64,000 nt of DNA from Minwuiaceae bacterium (GCA_028278525.1 JANQEE010000006.1:1-64000), one strand, 5' to 3'. Positions 47,405 to 56,131 are shown, counted from the stretch's first letter. Numbers and translations: made by a program. The notes: generated from the letters alone by a model not told the origin.

Positions 47405-48670
47405 TCACGGGAACTCCCGGTCGTGCCGACCGCCCACGTAGCAGTAGTAATGGCCGTGGAACCCGATCTCCTTTAGCAAGATGCGGGTGACGAGTTCTCG
47501 CGCCAAGATGATGCTTGGCCAGATGTCTACACCATCAGGACCGGTGCCTTTGTGAACAATCGTGTTTCTAAGTTCGATCAGGCCTCGAATGACCGCGTCG
47601 TCAAAATCCCGCTTTGGGATCTTGTAATGAGGAAAGAGGGCTTGGATTTTCATAGATAATGTCTTCTGATTCAATTGAGATACTTTGGCCTTTAGGATCT
47701 CTTTGGGGCTCTCAGCCAGCGTGCTGTCAGCTTCGACAACGCGCTCGATCTCTTGTCTCAAAGGTATGAATTCCTTCTTCGCGACGATGGTGCCGCGGCG
47801 TTCCGGCAACTCGCTATCGATGATCGATTCGAGCGCTGTCATAGCTGACAGGAACCGTATTTCGTCAAAGGTCGTGTCGATCTGCATCCAGCCAAGCGCA
47901 GTCCACAGCTTGTCCCGAAGCGGACCTTTATTCTCGTATCGTTCCGCCAACGCACGGATGAAAGGCCCATGGTTCAAGTGCGGCAGAACCGCCATCTCCG
48001 GCTTGAAACCCTCGCCTTCATAAAATGTCGCTTCCGCTGTTTGGCCGTGCACATAGTCCAACCGAGGCGTCTGTAATCTCCCACCATGTGCAAAGGCGAG
48101 CCCTTGGTGCATGTGGGCGAGGAACTCGTCTGCATCCTCATGCCAATTGGGACCGGGGTCTTGGGTCGGAGCCACAAGTGCAACTGAGCCTGACATGTCA
48201 TCATGCGATACGGATTGTGCCTCACCATGGACTAAAAGCTTGCCGAGAGTGGTATCGACGGGTGGATTTCGGAACGACTTAAATGAACGAAACCATAACC
48301 TTAGTGTTGGTCTTTCGACCGCCTCACCGAGGCTGCCCGTTATAGTGGCGACCCGAGCGGTCACGCGTATCTGGTAGCCATTTTCGTTTATCCGGGTCGC
48401 CGTCGTCGAAACGCTATCTGACGTGAAACTTTTGCCGTCAGCGCCTTGCCCCGTCAGTTTGAATTCCTCGACGTTCGTGCCAGGATTTCCCCTTTGGCGT
48501 AGCACCTTCATGTACGTTGCTCTGTCAACAGGGTCGACATCGAAAACCAGACGGCAATCCGATCCCGCAGAAAGTCGAAACGAAATCGGAGCAGTCTCCC
48601 CTTCTATCGAGATCTCGCCAACAAATTCGGTCTCTTCGAGAATCGGTTCGTTTGTGTCTGACGGGCCCAT
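47405..48670 (-). CDS. HEPN-domain protein, ApeA-like (putative anti-phage)
   Basis: This 421-residue protein has a beta-rich N-terminal half (about 1-180) followed by a helical C-terminal domain ending with ELRNTIVHKGTGPDG. Arg368-x4-His373 is the R-x4-H RNase motif of HEPN domains. A two-part layout of this kind is seen in ApeA-type single-gene anti-phage proteins, in which a sensor region controls an RNA-cleaving HEPN domain. The start MGPSDTNEPILEETEF was chosen over a longer basic extension. It is relatively AT-rich compared with host genes. Assignment to ApeA itself is tentative. Confidence 0.6.
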   Translation of the reverse strand: MGPSDTNEPILEETEFVGEISIEGETAPISFRLSAGSDCRLVFDVDPVDRATYMKVLRQRGNPGTNVEEFKLTGQGADGKSFTSDSVSTTATRINENGYQIRVTARVATITGSLGEAVERPTLRLWFRSFKSFRNPPVDTTLGKLLVHGEAQSVSHDDMSGSVALVAPTQDPGPNWHEDADEFLAHMHQGLAFAHGGRLQTPRLDYVHGQTAEATFYEGEGFKPEMAVLPHLNHGPFIRALAERYENKGPLRDKLWTALGWMQIDTTFDEIRFLSAMTALESIIDSELPERRGTIVAKKEFIPLRQEIERVVEADSTLAESPKEILKAKVSQLNQKTLSMKIQALFPHYKIPKRDFDDAVIRGLIELRNTIVHKGTGPDGVDIWPSIILARELVTRILLKEIGFHGHYYCYVGGRHDREFP

Positions 48671-48822
48671 GGGTGGTCTTTTCGATTTGCGGCGGGTTTT
48701 TGATCGAGTGATGAAGCTAACGCATAGAAACACAGCCGGCGGCCGGATATCTACGACCATCGTACGGTTCAGCTATTTGGGCAGTTGTGGGCGCCGAAGA
48801 GCCACTATGAACGGGTCCGTCG

Positions 48823-49287
48823 CTACTGCCGCGCCCACTCCGGCCCATCATCGTAACCCGACCATCCGATGCTGCGCCTCAGTTCTAGCGTGCAGTCCGA
48901 AAGGATGACATCCGTCTCCTGCGACCACCACCGGAAGGCCCGGCCCTCGGCACTGTCCGCGTACATGAGATCCTGGCGCTGGAGGGCAGCTTGCGCGCCG
49001 TCCTCTACCCAACGGTCGACCTCGGCTTGCCTGACCTGCGCGTCACCGGCGATGATCGAGTTCGGATCGAGCGGGTCCATGCCGGCAAAGGCCCAGTCGC
49101 CGGACGCATCGGAATAGCCGGCCTGCAACGACGCGATGCGCTCGCACAGGTCGGTGTAGCGGTCACGCTGGGTTAGGCTGTCCATGAGCAGCCAGCCAAC
49201 AAGAAGGGCCAGTGCCACGGTCAGGTGCGGGGTGAACCGCCAGCGGGTGAAGGCGAGCCATGCGCGTGTTAGTGTCCAGCCCGTCAT
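48823..49287 (-). CDS. Single-pass membrane protein of unknown function
   Basis: This 154-residue protein has an N-terminal membrane helix (LTVALALLVGWLLMDSL, about residues 21-37) followed by a helical, acidic periplasmic or cytosolic domain with two cysteines (DLCERIASLQ; SDCTLELRR). The start MTGWTLTRAW overlaps the opposite-strand gene start by two bases; an ATG at 49311 is the alternative. Function is unknown. Confidence 0.6.
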   Translation of the reverse strand: MTGWTLTRAWLAFTRWRFTPHLTVALALLVGWLLMDSLTQRDRYTDLCERIASLQAGYSDASGDWAFAGMDPLDPNSIIAGDAQVRQAEVDRWVEDGAQAALQRQDLMYADSAEGRAFRWWSQETDVILSDCTLELRRSIGWSGYDDGPEWARQ

Positions 49288-49555
49288 GACGGATTTAAGT
49301 GCCTTCTTCATCACACTGTTTGGCTTGGCCTTCTCCGTGGCGCTCACCATAGGAGGGGGAGTGATTCTCTACGACACTGTTATCGAGATCATAAACACTT
49401 GGCATGCTTGGGAGGGTGCCGATTGGACGATGGCCTTGGTGTTCTTCCCGATCGTCGCAGCAATGGCAGCGATATTCTTCTTTGGCGGCCTGTGGTCGAT
49501 CTTTATCAAAAAACACTGGCTTAAACCGATGAGCGACTGGCGCGACGGCCGGTAG
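49286..49555 (+). CDS. Small two-helix membrane protein
   Basis: This 89-residue protein reads MTDLSAFFITLFGLAFSVAL. It has helices at about 5-30 and 50-75 (ALVFFPIVAAMAAIFFFGGL) and a basic tail. Its ATG is in the same CATG as the divergent gene's start, so the promoter must lie inside the other gene. Small membrane proteins of this kind are common in prophages. No function is assigned. Confidence 0.55.
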   Translation: MTDLSAFFITLFGLAFSVALTIGGGVILYDTVIEIINTWHAWEGADWTMALVFFPIVAAMAAIFFFGGLWSIFIKKHWLKPMSDWRDGR

Positions 49556-49560
49556 CTCGA

Positions 49561-49797
49561 CTATTCCGCCAAACGCACACCTGGGCCCCCGCCGTTCGGG
49601 TTAATGAAGACTACGCCGGCGGATCGAAACGCAGCTTCGATCGCGTCCAACGTTTTGACATTGGCTGAAACCGGCCCGCGCACTGCCTCCAGCCGCCGGA
49701 TTGTCTCGACTGAAATCTCCGCGTTTCTTGCCAAATCTGTCTGCTCCCAACGTGCCAGCGCTCGTCCAGCCCGAATCTGCTCTCCAGTCACAGCCAT
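49561..49797 (-). CDS. XRE-family transcriptional regulator
   Basis: This 78-residue protein contains an HTH_3 domain: TGEQIRAGRALARWEQTDLA, ISVETIRRLEAVRGPVSANV, LDAIEAAFRSAGVVFI. It matches short Cro/CI-type regulators with a C-terminal beta strand (FINPNGGGPGVRL). It probably represses itself and the divergent genes through the repeats upstream (49811-49878). Confidence 0.88.
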   Translation of the reverse strand: MAVTGEQIRAGRALARWEQTDLARNAEISVETIRRLEAVRGPVSANVKTLDAIEAAFRSAGVVFINPNGGGPGVRLAE

Positions 49798-49810
49798 TCA
49801 AAATTACCTT

Positions 49811-49878
49811 TCAGATGCAATTTTTTACTGCTCAGATGTTGAATTCTTGGCAGTAATAGATTACATCTCACATGTAAT
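49811..49878. promoter_or_regulatory. Operator repeats of the XRE regulator
   Basis: T(C/G)AGATG(C/T)AAT-like boxes occur at 49811-49821, 49832-49842 (21 bases apart, two helical turns) and inverted at 49860-49870. The palindrome TTACAT-CTCAC-ATGTAA spans 49861-49877. They lie between the divergent regulator and the rightward gene cluster, in an AT-rich stretch. Confidence 0.6.
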
Positions 49879-49904
49879 TCATTGCATGTGGGAACGCAAC
49901 ACCG

Positions 49905-50162
49905 ATGCCCTACACCAGCCAAGCCCACCAAAACACCCCGGAGCCGGGCAGCGCACTCACCAACGACGCGCTGCCGCTTCGGTCGATCAACACCGAACGG
50001 CTCGGCGGCTGGATTGTGACCGAGATAGAAGGCGAGCCCGAGGCCGTCGAGGCGTATGTGCGGCGTTTCCTTCATGACCACGGCTGGGCGCGCGACGGGC
50101 ATCTGGTCAACCGGGCCGACGACGGGACCTCGGCGACGTTGAAGCGGTGGCACCGATGCTGA
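49905..50162 (+). CDS. Small protein of unknown function
   Basis: This 85-residue protein (MPYTSQAHQNTPEPGSALTN...) has a beta-alpha-beta core LGGWIVTEIEGEPEAVEAYV and RFLHDHGWARDGHLVNRADD. It is the first gene rightward from the XRE operator and so probably under its control. Start spacing is weak. No family was recognised. Confidence 0.55.
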   Translation: MPYTSQAHQNTPEPGSALTNDALPLRSINTERLGGWIVTEIEGEPEAVEAYVRRFLHDHGWARDGHLVNRADDGTSATLKRWHRC

Positions 50163-50230
50163 CCAGCACGCCACGCAATGGCCGCGCCGCCTCTCCAAAC
50201 GGACGAACGACAGAAGGGAAGGGACGGACG

Positions 50231-50671
50231 ATGCCCAAGCGACGCACTGCCGCAAAGGCACCCCGCAAACGGTGCGAAGCCGCACAGATTGGCCGCACGC
50301 TCAAGGCGCTCTACGAGGCGTTCAACGAGGCGGACGCAGCAGCCGACAAGGACTGTGACTGCATGACTGAGATTACCGACCTGATCGACGCCGCCGAGGC
50401 GCGGTTGGCCACGGTGCAGGCAACGAGCCTTGAGGGCGTGATGGCCCAACTTGGCCTGATCCATACGGAAGCGGCCTGCATCCATTCGTTCGTCGATGGC
50501 ACGGAGCATGACCGGATTGCCGGCCCGCAGTTCCGGCGCCTGCGACGAATGCTGCATTCCGCGGTCACCGCACTCGAAGCAATCAGCGGCACGCCACGCG
50601 CCGAGGTCGGCGGCGGCCACTACCTGCCGGCCAAGATCGACCCGCGCCAGAGCGTCAGGAGGGCGGCATGA
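50231..50671 (+). CDS. Helical protein of unknown function
   Basis: This 146-residue protein has a basic N-terminus (MPKRRTAAKAPRKRCEAAQI) and a long helical hairpin (TEITDLIDAAEARLATVQAT; GPQFRRLRRMLHSAVTALEA). GGAAGGGA precedes the ATG, which was preferred over an upstream ATG. Its stop overlaps the next ATG (ATGA), so the two are coupled. Confidence 0.65.
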   Translation: MPKRRTAAKAPRKRCEAAQIGRTLKALYEAFNEADAAADKDCDCMTEITDLIDAAEARLATVQATSLEGVMAQLGLIHTEAACIHSFVDGTEHDRIAGPQFRRLRRMLHSAVTALEAISGTPRAEVGGGHYLPAKIDPRQSVRRAA

Positions 50672-51123
50672 CCGATAAAACACGCAAACCGACCCGACCG
50701 AGCCGCCAAGGGCAGGAGAAGCCCGAGCCGATCTCGGATGCGTTCGGTGAGGCGATCAGTAAGGCCAAATCGCCGACCGCGGAGGAACATCTCTGGTGGC
50801 ACGAACTGCCGTTCATCCCGAGCGACCTTTCTTCCAAGGAGTGCTGGCCGGACATCACCATCAAGTCCTCTGTCGATGACGGCGCCTACGCTGCCGAGTG
50901 CGCCGTTGGGGCGCTCTACGCCTGCGAACTGATCGGCCACATGCGGCAGTTCAGCAACGAGGACGGATCATGTTTCGCGGATGTCCTTAAGTCGTTGGTC
51001 GAGAAGGGTCGATGGGGCGGGCTTGAGATTGGGTTCGCCCACGCTTTGGGCCGGTTCCTGGTGACTGGTGACATATCGATCGGGACGCATTTCGCCGCTT
51101 GTTACAAAGACAGCAAACGTTAG
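50668..51123 (+). CDS. Protein of unknown function
   Basis: This 151-residue protein has a charged N-terminal tail (residues 1-35) and a globular part with DDGAYAAECAVGALYACELI and GLEIGFAHALGRFLVTGDIS. It is translationally coupled to the gene before it. No known family. The C-terminus HFAACYKDSKR lies near the predicted exported protein gene that follows. Confidence 0.62.
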   Translation: MTDKTRKPTRPSRQGQEKPEPISDAFGEAISKAKSPTAEEHLWWHELPFIPSDLSSKECWPDITIKSSVDDGAYAAECAVGALYACELIGHMRQFSNEDGSCFADVLKSLVEKGRWGGLEIGFAHALGRFLVTGDISIGTHFAACYKDSKR

Positions 51124-51197
51124 ACACGGTATTATAGTAATCGGTTCGAGTAAGCACGGTAGGGATTTTGCAATCTCATCAACCAGGGAGAAGACCG

Positions 51198-51509
51198 GTG
51201 AGACCGCCAAGAATTCTACCCGTAACAGCCGTTGCATCCGCTGCTTTGGTGCTGGCTCTCGCAAGCGGAGCTCTCTCAGCTGAGTCAGCCTTCCAGCAAA
51301 TCTTAGGAGCGTTGGAAGTGGAACTCAGGGAAAATTGTTTTGTCCCGCATGCGGATGGGCCCTTCGAATTTCAGATGCAATTAGCAGACAGCGATGGGGT
51401 TTCCATCAACACAGGCTTAGACTTCGGGGTCCAGGTAAGTGGTCAAAAAACAAACGTCACCACCACGATACAATCGGTCACTGTGAGAGGTTTTCCCGAA
51501 CGCTGTTAG
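51198..51509 (+). CDS. Small exported protein
   Basis: This 103-residue protein starts at GTG behind AGGGAGAAG. A signal peptide (PVTAVASAALVLALASGALS, cut likely after LSA) precedes a roughly 75-residue mature domain with two cysteines (ENCFVPH and the C-terminal FPERC). It probably lies in the periplasm with one disulfide. Function is unknown. Codon use is less GC-rich than host genes. Confidence 0.6.
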   Translation: MRPPRILPVTAVASAALVLALASGALSAESAFQQILGALEVELRENCFVPHADGPFEFQMQLADSDGVSINTGLDFGVQVSGQKTNVTTTIQSVTVRGFPERC

Positions 51510-51562
51510 CGCAGTGAAGGGAGAGTCGGGACGATCAAATACGTTGTCTGCTTGGGAAGCCA

Positions 51563-51922
51563 TTAGAACTGACGATCAGCGGCGTTCTCAACCACGATCA
51601 GCGCCGACCGAAGCAATGCCTGGCCGTGGCGGTCGTTTATCAGCGGCAGTAGTCGGCGCAGCTGCACGGCAGCGTCCGATAGGTTGGCAGCCTTCGCCGT
51701 CGCAATACGCTGCTCGATCGAGCCGATTTCCTCGAGCAGCCTTTCGATGCGGTTTCCCGCGTCGACCCGTTCCAACACGCTCTTCATCGACGGGCGGGCT
51801 GTCTCCAGGTCGGAGAACTCGATCAGCTTTTCCGTGAGGTCGCGCTCCAGATCGGGGAGGGAGCGGCCCAAAACTGCGGAGCGGTTTTGCTCCCCTGCAA
51901 TGCTCAAACGCACGGCTCTCAC
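51563..51922 (-). CDS. Coiled-coil protein of unknown function
   Basis: This 119-residue, almost entirely helical protein contains a heptad-like region (IERLLEEIGSIEQRIATAKA) and LRRLLPLINDRHGQALLRSA. GTG start; the ribosome-binding site is moderate. The frame continues GC-rich codon use consistent with coding. No family was recognised. Confidence 0.5.
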   Translation of the reverse strand: MRAVRLSIAGEQNRSAVLGRSLPDLERDLTEKLIEFSDLETARPSMKSVLERVDAGNRIERLLEEIGSIEQRIATAKAANLSDAAVQLRRLLPLINDRHGQALLRSALIVVENAADRQF

Positions 51923-52055
51923 CCCGTTTGTAGATCCACCGGATCGTGGCGCGGTAGTCAGCTATCATCAAGACCTTAGCTGATGACCGGCATGTAATGG
52001 CATATAAATCCGAGAAGAGTTTGCCGATCAAAAGCGAGTAGAGACTAGCTTGTCT

Positions 52056-53300
52056 TTAGTGTTCACATAAGGGAATGCTGAACCCCGCGGGCAATTTTGT
52101 AGATCTGTCCCCGCAAGCAATGTCCAGCTGCGGCTGGGTCAAACCAAATGTAGAAAGCAGGTTCGCATCTTCCAACTGGGCTTCATTCAGGATGGCACCT
52201 TTTAGTCGCGCTCCTCGTAAATTAGCGCCATAAAGCAATGCCCCGCTAAGATTCGCATCCTCCAATTGTGCCTTCAAAAAGTTTGCTCCTCTGAGCCGTG
52301 TCCCTATGAGGCGCGCAGACTTTAATTGCGCCGACATAAGATTGGCGTGCCTAAGCTGTGCTCCGACAAGTTGGGCGCCATCAAGAAATGCCCCAGTCAT
52401 TTCAGTGCCAACCATCTGCGCTCCAGCTAAATATGCTCCCTCCATGTGCGCTTCGCCGAGGTTGGCGCCCTGGAGACGAGCCCTTTGGAAGTTCGCGTTT
52501 TCCATCTTTGCCCGGAAGAGGTCGGCACCTTTCAAGTGTGCATCTTTGAGGATTGTGCCTCTTAGTTCTGATCTGGCGAGGTCAGCACCGTCTAGACGCG
52601 CCCCTGTCAAATCGGCGCCGCTGAGCCTGGCGCCGCGCAGGTCGGCGGATCGAAGATCCTGGCCAGTGAGGTTGCTGCGTTCAAGATCAGCGAGCTGGAG
52701 TTGGAGTGGTCGACGGAACTCGCTTAAACGGATTTCATGGTGGATCGTCGTGATGATGGCAAAAACCACAAGCAGCGGTGCGAAAACGCGGTAGGACCAG
52801 TGCCATGGAAATCGAAGGAAAAGCAGAACAGCCGTTGCAATCAGGGTAAGGAACAGCAGCACAACGCCCCATTGCCAGAACGCCATTGCTTTGTAGGTGA
52901 AGATGGCCAAAACCAGTGGGACCAACGGGTAAAGGACAAAGAACGAAAATACGCGTAGGAGCGGATGGCGCAACGGAGAGGCGACAGGCACGCGGCGACT
53001 GATTGCTGTTGGAGACCGGCGTACCAAACGATCAAGCCGACGCCAATGAGAAACATAGATCTCAAGATAGGCGCGGACGGCAATCAACACGATCGGGCCA
53101 AGAATCAACAAAGCCTTGAACGACGCCCCACCGGCAAATGGGATATTAATCGTGGTCGTAGCACTCAGAAGATAGGCGTCCGGATACCCAAGTGTCAGCG
53201 AACCGCCCAAGCCGACGCCAATAAGGGTGAGCATGAGCCGATTGACAGTCTTGCCCGTCTCGGCCTGCGCTTCGAGAAGTCGCTCCAATCTCTGGTTCAC
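52056..53300 (-). CDS. Membrane pentapeptide-repeat protein
   Basis: This 414-residue protein has an N-terminal helix, four transmembrane segments (about residues 20-45, 62-80, 118-160, 165-185) and about 35 pentapeptide repeats (A(D/N)LxX; residues about 205-390), for example ADLRGARLSGADLTGARLDG. The repeats form a right-handed quadrilateral beta helix. GTG start behind GAGGGACT. It lies downstream of the KAP NTPase gene. Pentapeptide and KAP proteins have both been linked to phage or plasmid conflict; the function here is unknown. Confidence 0.88.
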   Translation of the reverse strand: MNQRLERLLEAQAETGKTVNRLMLTLIGVGLGGSLTLGYPDAYLLSATTTINIPFAGGASFKALLILGPIVLIAVRAYLEIYVSHWRRLDRLVRRSPTAISRRVPVASPLRHPLLRVFSFFVLYPLVPLVLAIFTYKAMAFWQWGVVLLFLTLIATAVLLFLRFPWHWSYRVFAPLLVVFAIITTIHHEIRLSEFRRPLQLQLADLERSNLTGQDLRSADLRGARLSGADLTGARLDGADLARSELRGTILKDAHLKGADLFRAKMENANFQRARLQGANLGEAHMEGAYLAGAQMVGTEMTGAFLDGAQLVGAQLRHANLMSAQLKSARLIGTRLRGANFLKAQLEDANLSGALLYGANLRGARLKGAILNEAQLEDANLLSTFGLTQPQLDIACGDRSTKLPAGFSIPLCEH

Positions 53301-53409
53301 AGTCCCTCTTACTATATTACGTAAATGCGAACAGCTATTCGCACTTCGTTCTATGGGGTGTCACCCTTGAATTCGAATCAATACAATCAGCGCCTGGCCG
53401 CAGGATCGC

Positions 53410-55665
53410 CTAACTCACAGACGGCTCGCCGACTTTCGCAGAGGATACATCCGGTACCGGTTCTTCTTCGCGAGTGACTACGCTGGAAGAGATCTTCTTA
53501 AATCGCTTCACCAAGTTCGAATCCGGCGGCCATGCAGTATCCTTCGAACGGCTTACGTGCGCAGCCTTCGCCTTCTTGAACGCCTCCCGATCGTCCTTGT
53601 CTTGAAACTCAGCTTCGTTAAAGGGAATGTTCGATGATCCTGGCAGGCAGCGGTCTATTGAGGCAATGGCAACAAGGGAGGACTCGTCGATCGTATCGGC
53701 CTCAGGCTCTTCGCTCTCGCCGCGCAAGAGCATAGCGAGGAGACGCAATCGATTGATGAAGCGTTTTAACGCTCGTGGCGTACTTAGGCGCGTAGCCATG
53801 AGCGGATACCAGTCCGTCAGCGCATTGACGAATTCATCGGAGTCGTCGAGTACATCTCCGGCGGTGCGCAGCGCCTCTCTCTGACTACGGACTGCGCGTA
53901 CTAACAGTGCAAAGAGCGTGAGGGCGACCAAACCGCTCACGCTCCCAACGACGCTCAGTTGGTCGACTGGCGCCGACGTCGCTACAACGGTCGGGCTATC
54001 TTGGCTTGGTCCCTTCAAGATGAGACCGAAGCCGTAGGCCAAACCGCCCGCCGCAAAAACACCAAGGAGTGTTGGAAAATAGATCTTCCACGAAGCCAAG
54101 CGCACCCGAAATGGTCTGTGGTCAGAGGCGACGGTCGGTTGTTTCTGCTCTTCGCTCAGTATGGCCAAGGCCCCAGCTTCGGGCAGATCTGGCACCTGGA
54201 CCTCGACATTGACCAGCTTTTCAAGATAGTTCTCAGCGAATGCGCGACGCTGAGCCTTACGCGATTGCAAACTCTTCGCCGGTCCATCTGCGGAGACAAA
54301 AGCCGCCACGTCTTTGAAGGAGAACGCCACGCTATCGATCACGCGTTGGCGCTCGAGTCCCATAACCACAACGCATTCGCCCGATGACACAAGAAAGTTG
54401 ATGGCTTCCAATACCTCGAGGACACGCTCTGGCCTACAGCGGTCCAGATCGTCGACCAGTATGACGGGGGTAAGCGGGGCAAGCGCCTGGGCCACGTCGC
54501 GAAATTCGCCGCCAAACCGATGGCGGAAGCTCAACCGATCACGAAACTGAGCGACACGGGTGAGGCGGCCGACTGACGCTGTCAGACGCGCCGGGTCTAG
54601 CAACGTGTTGCGAAGGCGCACGCGCATCGTGAGCAAGAAGGCGAGAAGCGCGCCCACACCGGGCAATGCGGCAACCGCTTCGATAGTCTCGGGCTTGTCT
54701 TTGTTGTCAGAGACTAGGGCCATCATCTTATCGAATTCAGGTCCAGCGCCCGACGCTATGAGCCCAAGCTGAAGTGCGAGCAAACCAAGGATCACCACAA
54801 AGATCCCAGGCTTGCGTTTCGCTCGAATCCAAAACAGCCGTAAGCGGAAGACCAGTCCTGCGACGGTCCACCATCCCGGAAACGCAGCAACCCGCAACGT
54901 CTCAAGCAGCGACGCTAGAAAGTGCTCTTCCGTCTGGTGGTGCCACGCATTGAACCAAACGGGCCTGTAGCCATGCTTCTCCAAATCCGCCTTGAGGAGG
55001 CTCATAATCGAGCTCTTGCCTGTACCCCACGCACCTACAATCGCGAGGGTCAGCGGAGTTTGTGTCTGTTCATTTCGGAGAAAACCGGAAATGCCGCGAG
55101 CGAGGTTGCCATAACCAAGCGGATCCGGATCGCCTGCGCGCAGTGGGCGATCCGAGACTAGGCGGTCCGCGATGGAACGGCGGCGTCCGCTGTGCTCGTC
55201 TGCTTCATCAGCCTCGGGACTACGTTCCGCCGAGTCTGAGGGGACTTCCTTTCTTGGTAGAGGTTTTCTGAAGTGATACCGGCTCGATCGCTCGAGAAGG
55301 ACTTGGTCCATTTTTTGAAACACTGGAACGTACCTAAGGCCCAACCATATCCCCAGCGTCGTTGCCGCTATGAAAGTTTGCGTATTAAAGAAGATATCGA
55401 GGTCCAACGTGCTGGCCAGATCCGGCCAAATGGCACTATTTGAAACGTACAGAAAAATCCAAAATGCCACATTGCTGATTTGGTACAAGCTTATCAAAAT
55501 CCACTTGAAATCTTGATCTGGCAAGCTGGCCCACAGTGAAGGCTCCGTGTTGTCATGTACGAAAGCACGTTCTCGCCGCACGGACACGCTGTAGACGACA
55601 AATAAGAAAATCCCGGCGATGAACCAGTCCAGATATACGCGGATGTCTACGCTGACAGTGGTCAT
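53410..55665 (-). CDS. KAP-family P-loop NTPase
   Basis: This 751-residue protein has two or three N-terminal membrane segments (10-28, 56-75, 95-112). The KAP NTPase domain starts at GYGNLARGISGFLR, with Walker A GAWGTGKSS (211-219), WFNAWHHQTEEHFLASL, a membrane-inserted region (260-345), and Walker B ILVDDLDRCRPERVLEVLEA. Two more membrane helices lie near 530-590 before an acidic C-terminus. Membrane insertion between Walker A and B is typical of the KAP family, which includes PifA, the F-plasmid protein that excludes phage T7. Confidence 0.9.
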   Translation of the reverse strand: MTTVSVDIRVYLDWFIAGIFLFVVYSVSVRRERAFVHDNTEPSLWASLPDQDFKWILISLYQISNVAFWIFLYVSNSAIWPDLASTLDLDIFFNTQTFIAATTLGIWLGLRYVPVFQKMDQVLLERSSRYHFRKPLPRKEVPSDSAERSPEADEADEHSGRRRSIADRLVSDRPLRAGDPDPLGYGNLARGISGFLRNEQTQTPLTLAIVGAWGTGKSSIMSLLKADLEKHGYRPVWFNAWHHQTEEHFLASLLETLRVAAFPGWWTVAGLVFRLRLFWIRAKRKPGIFVVILGLLALQLGLIASGAGPEFDKMMALVSDNKDKPETIEAVAALPGVGALLAFLLTMRVRLRNTLLDPARLTASVGRLTRVAQFRDRLSFRHRFGGEFRDVAQALAPLTPVILVDDLDRCRPERVLEVLEAINFLVSSGECVVVMGLERQRVIDSVAFSFKDVAAFVSADGPAKSLQSRKAQRRAFAENYLEKLVNVEVQVPDLPEAGALAILSEEQKQPTVASDHRPFRVRLASWKIYFPTLLGVFAAGGLAYGFGLILKGPSQDSPTVVATSAPVDQLSVVGSVSGLVALTLFALLVRAVRSQREALRTAGDVLDDSDEFVNALTDWYPLMATRLSTPRALKRFINRLRLLAMLLRGESEEPEADTIDESSLVAIASIDRCLPGSSNIPFNEAEFQDKDDREAFKKAKAAHVSRSKDTAWPPDSNLVKRFKKISSSVVTREEEPVPDVSSAKVGEPSVS

Positions 55666-56025
55666 AAAAGGCTTCCGTTTGTGGAGTGATTTGCGTCAAA
55701 ACCACCAAAAATGGACGCCACTTTTTGGCCTCGAACTAGATCCTCATCGAGGCATCGATTTCATTCTACAGAGTTGTTCAAGCGCACGCGAACTGCAACT
55801 GTTCAGTGATCTTCATGCGCTGCTAACAGCAGAACTCGATGAATGTTGTTCGTGCCAGTAGATGTGAGTTCATTCGACCAGATACACCAAGCGGATGGAC
55901 GCTGAGAGTCGGATACTCCGCAGGTTCGAATCCCTATTTGGCGTCTATAGCTGTGATCCAAAATTCCAACGCTCAGCGGATAATCCTACCCGTGTCAGGT
56001 GCCGCTACGTAGAAAGCACCCCGCA
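55666..56025. other. AT-rich upstream region of the KAP gene
   Basis: No confident gene in 360 bases. It must contain the promoter of the KAP gene and pentapeptide-repeat gene (leftward). A plus-strand frame here is antisense to the KAP start and has no ribosome-binding site. A short tRNA-T-arm-like string at 55921-55937 does not fold into a tRNA. Confidence 0.45.
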
Positions 56026-56131
56026 CCGAAAGAGTGTAACTCTTGCTGAGCGCCGCTGGCGTCCTGGCCGGTATCCGACTACCCCAAGACCGGCCAACGG
56101 CTGCCAGCGAGCCGATTTGAGGCGGGAGCGG
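56026..56131 (-). repeat. Right copy of the 106-bp inverted repeat flanking the cargo
   Basis: Reverse complement of 47223-47328 at 92 of 106 positions. The hairpin segment CTCAGCAAGAGTTACACTCT is identical in both. With its partner it encloses 8.7 kb from the HEPN gene to the KAP gene. It may be a recombination site, a terminus of a transposon-like unit, or a shared regulatory hairpin. Confidence 0.8.

Noticed and set aside
55895-55965. Possible tRNA: GGTTCGAATCC string near 55921-55937
   Set aside because: The five-base T-stem does not pair beyond two bases and no acceptor or D arm is found around it; at most a decayed fragment.
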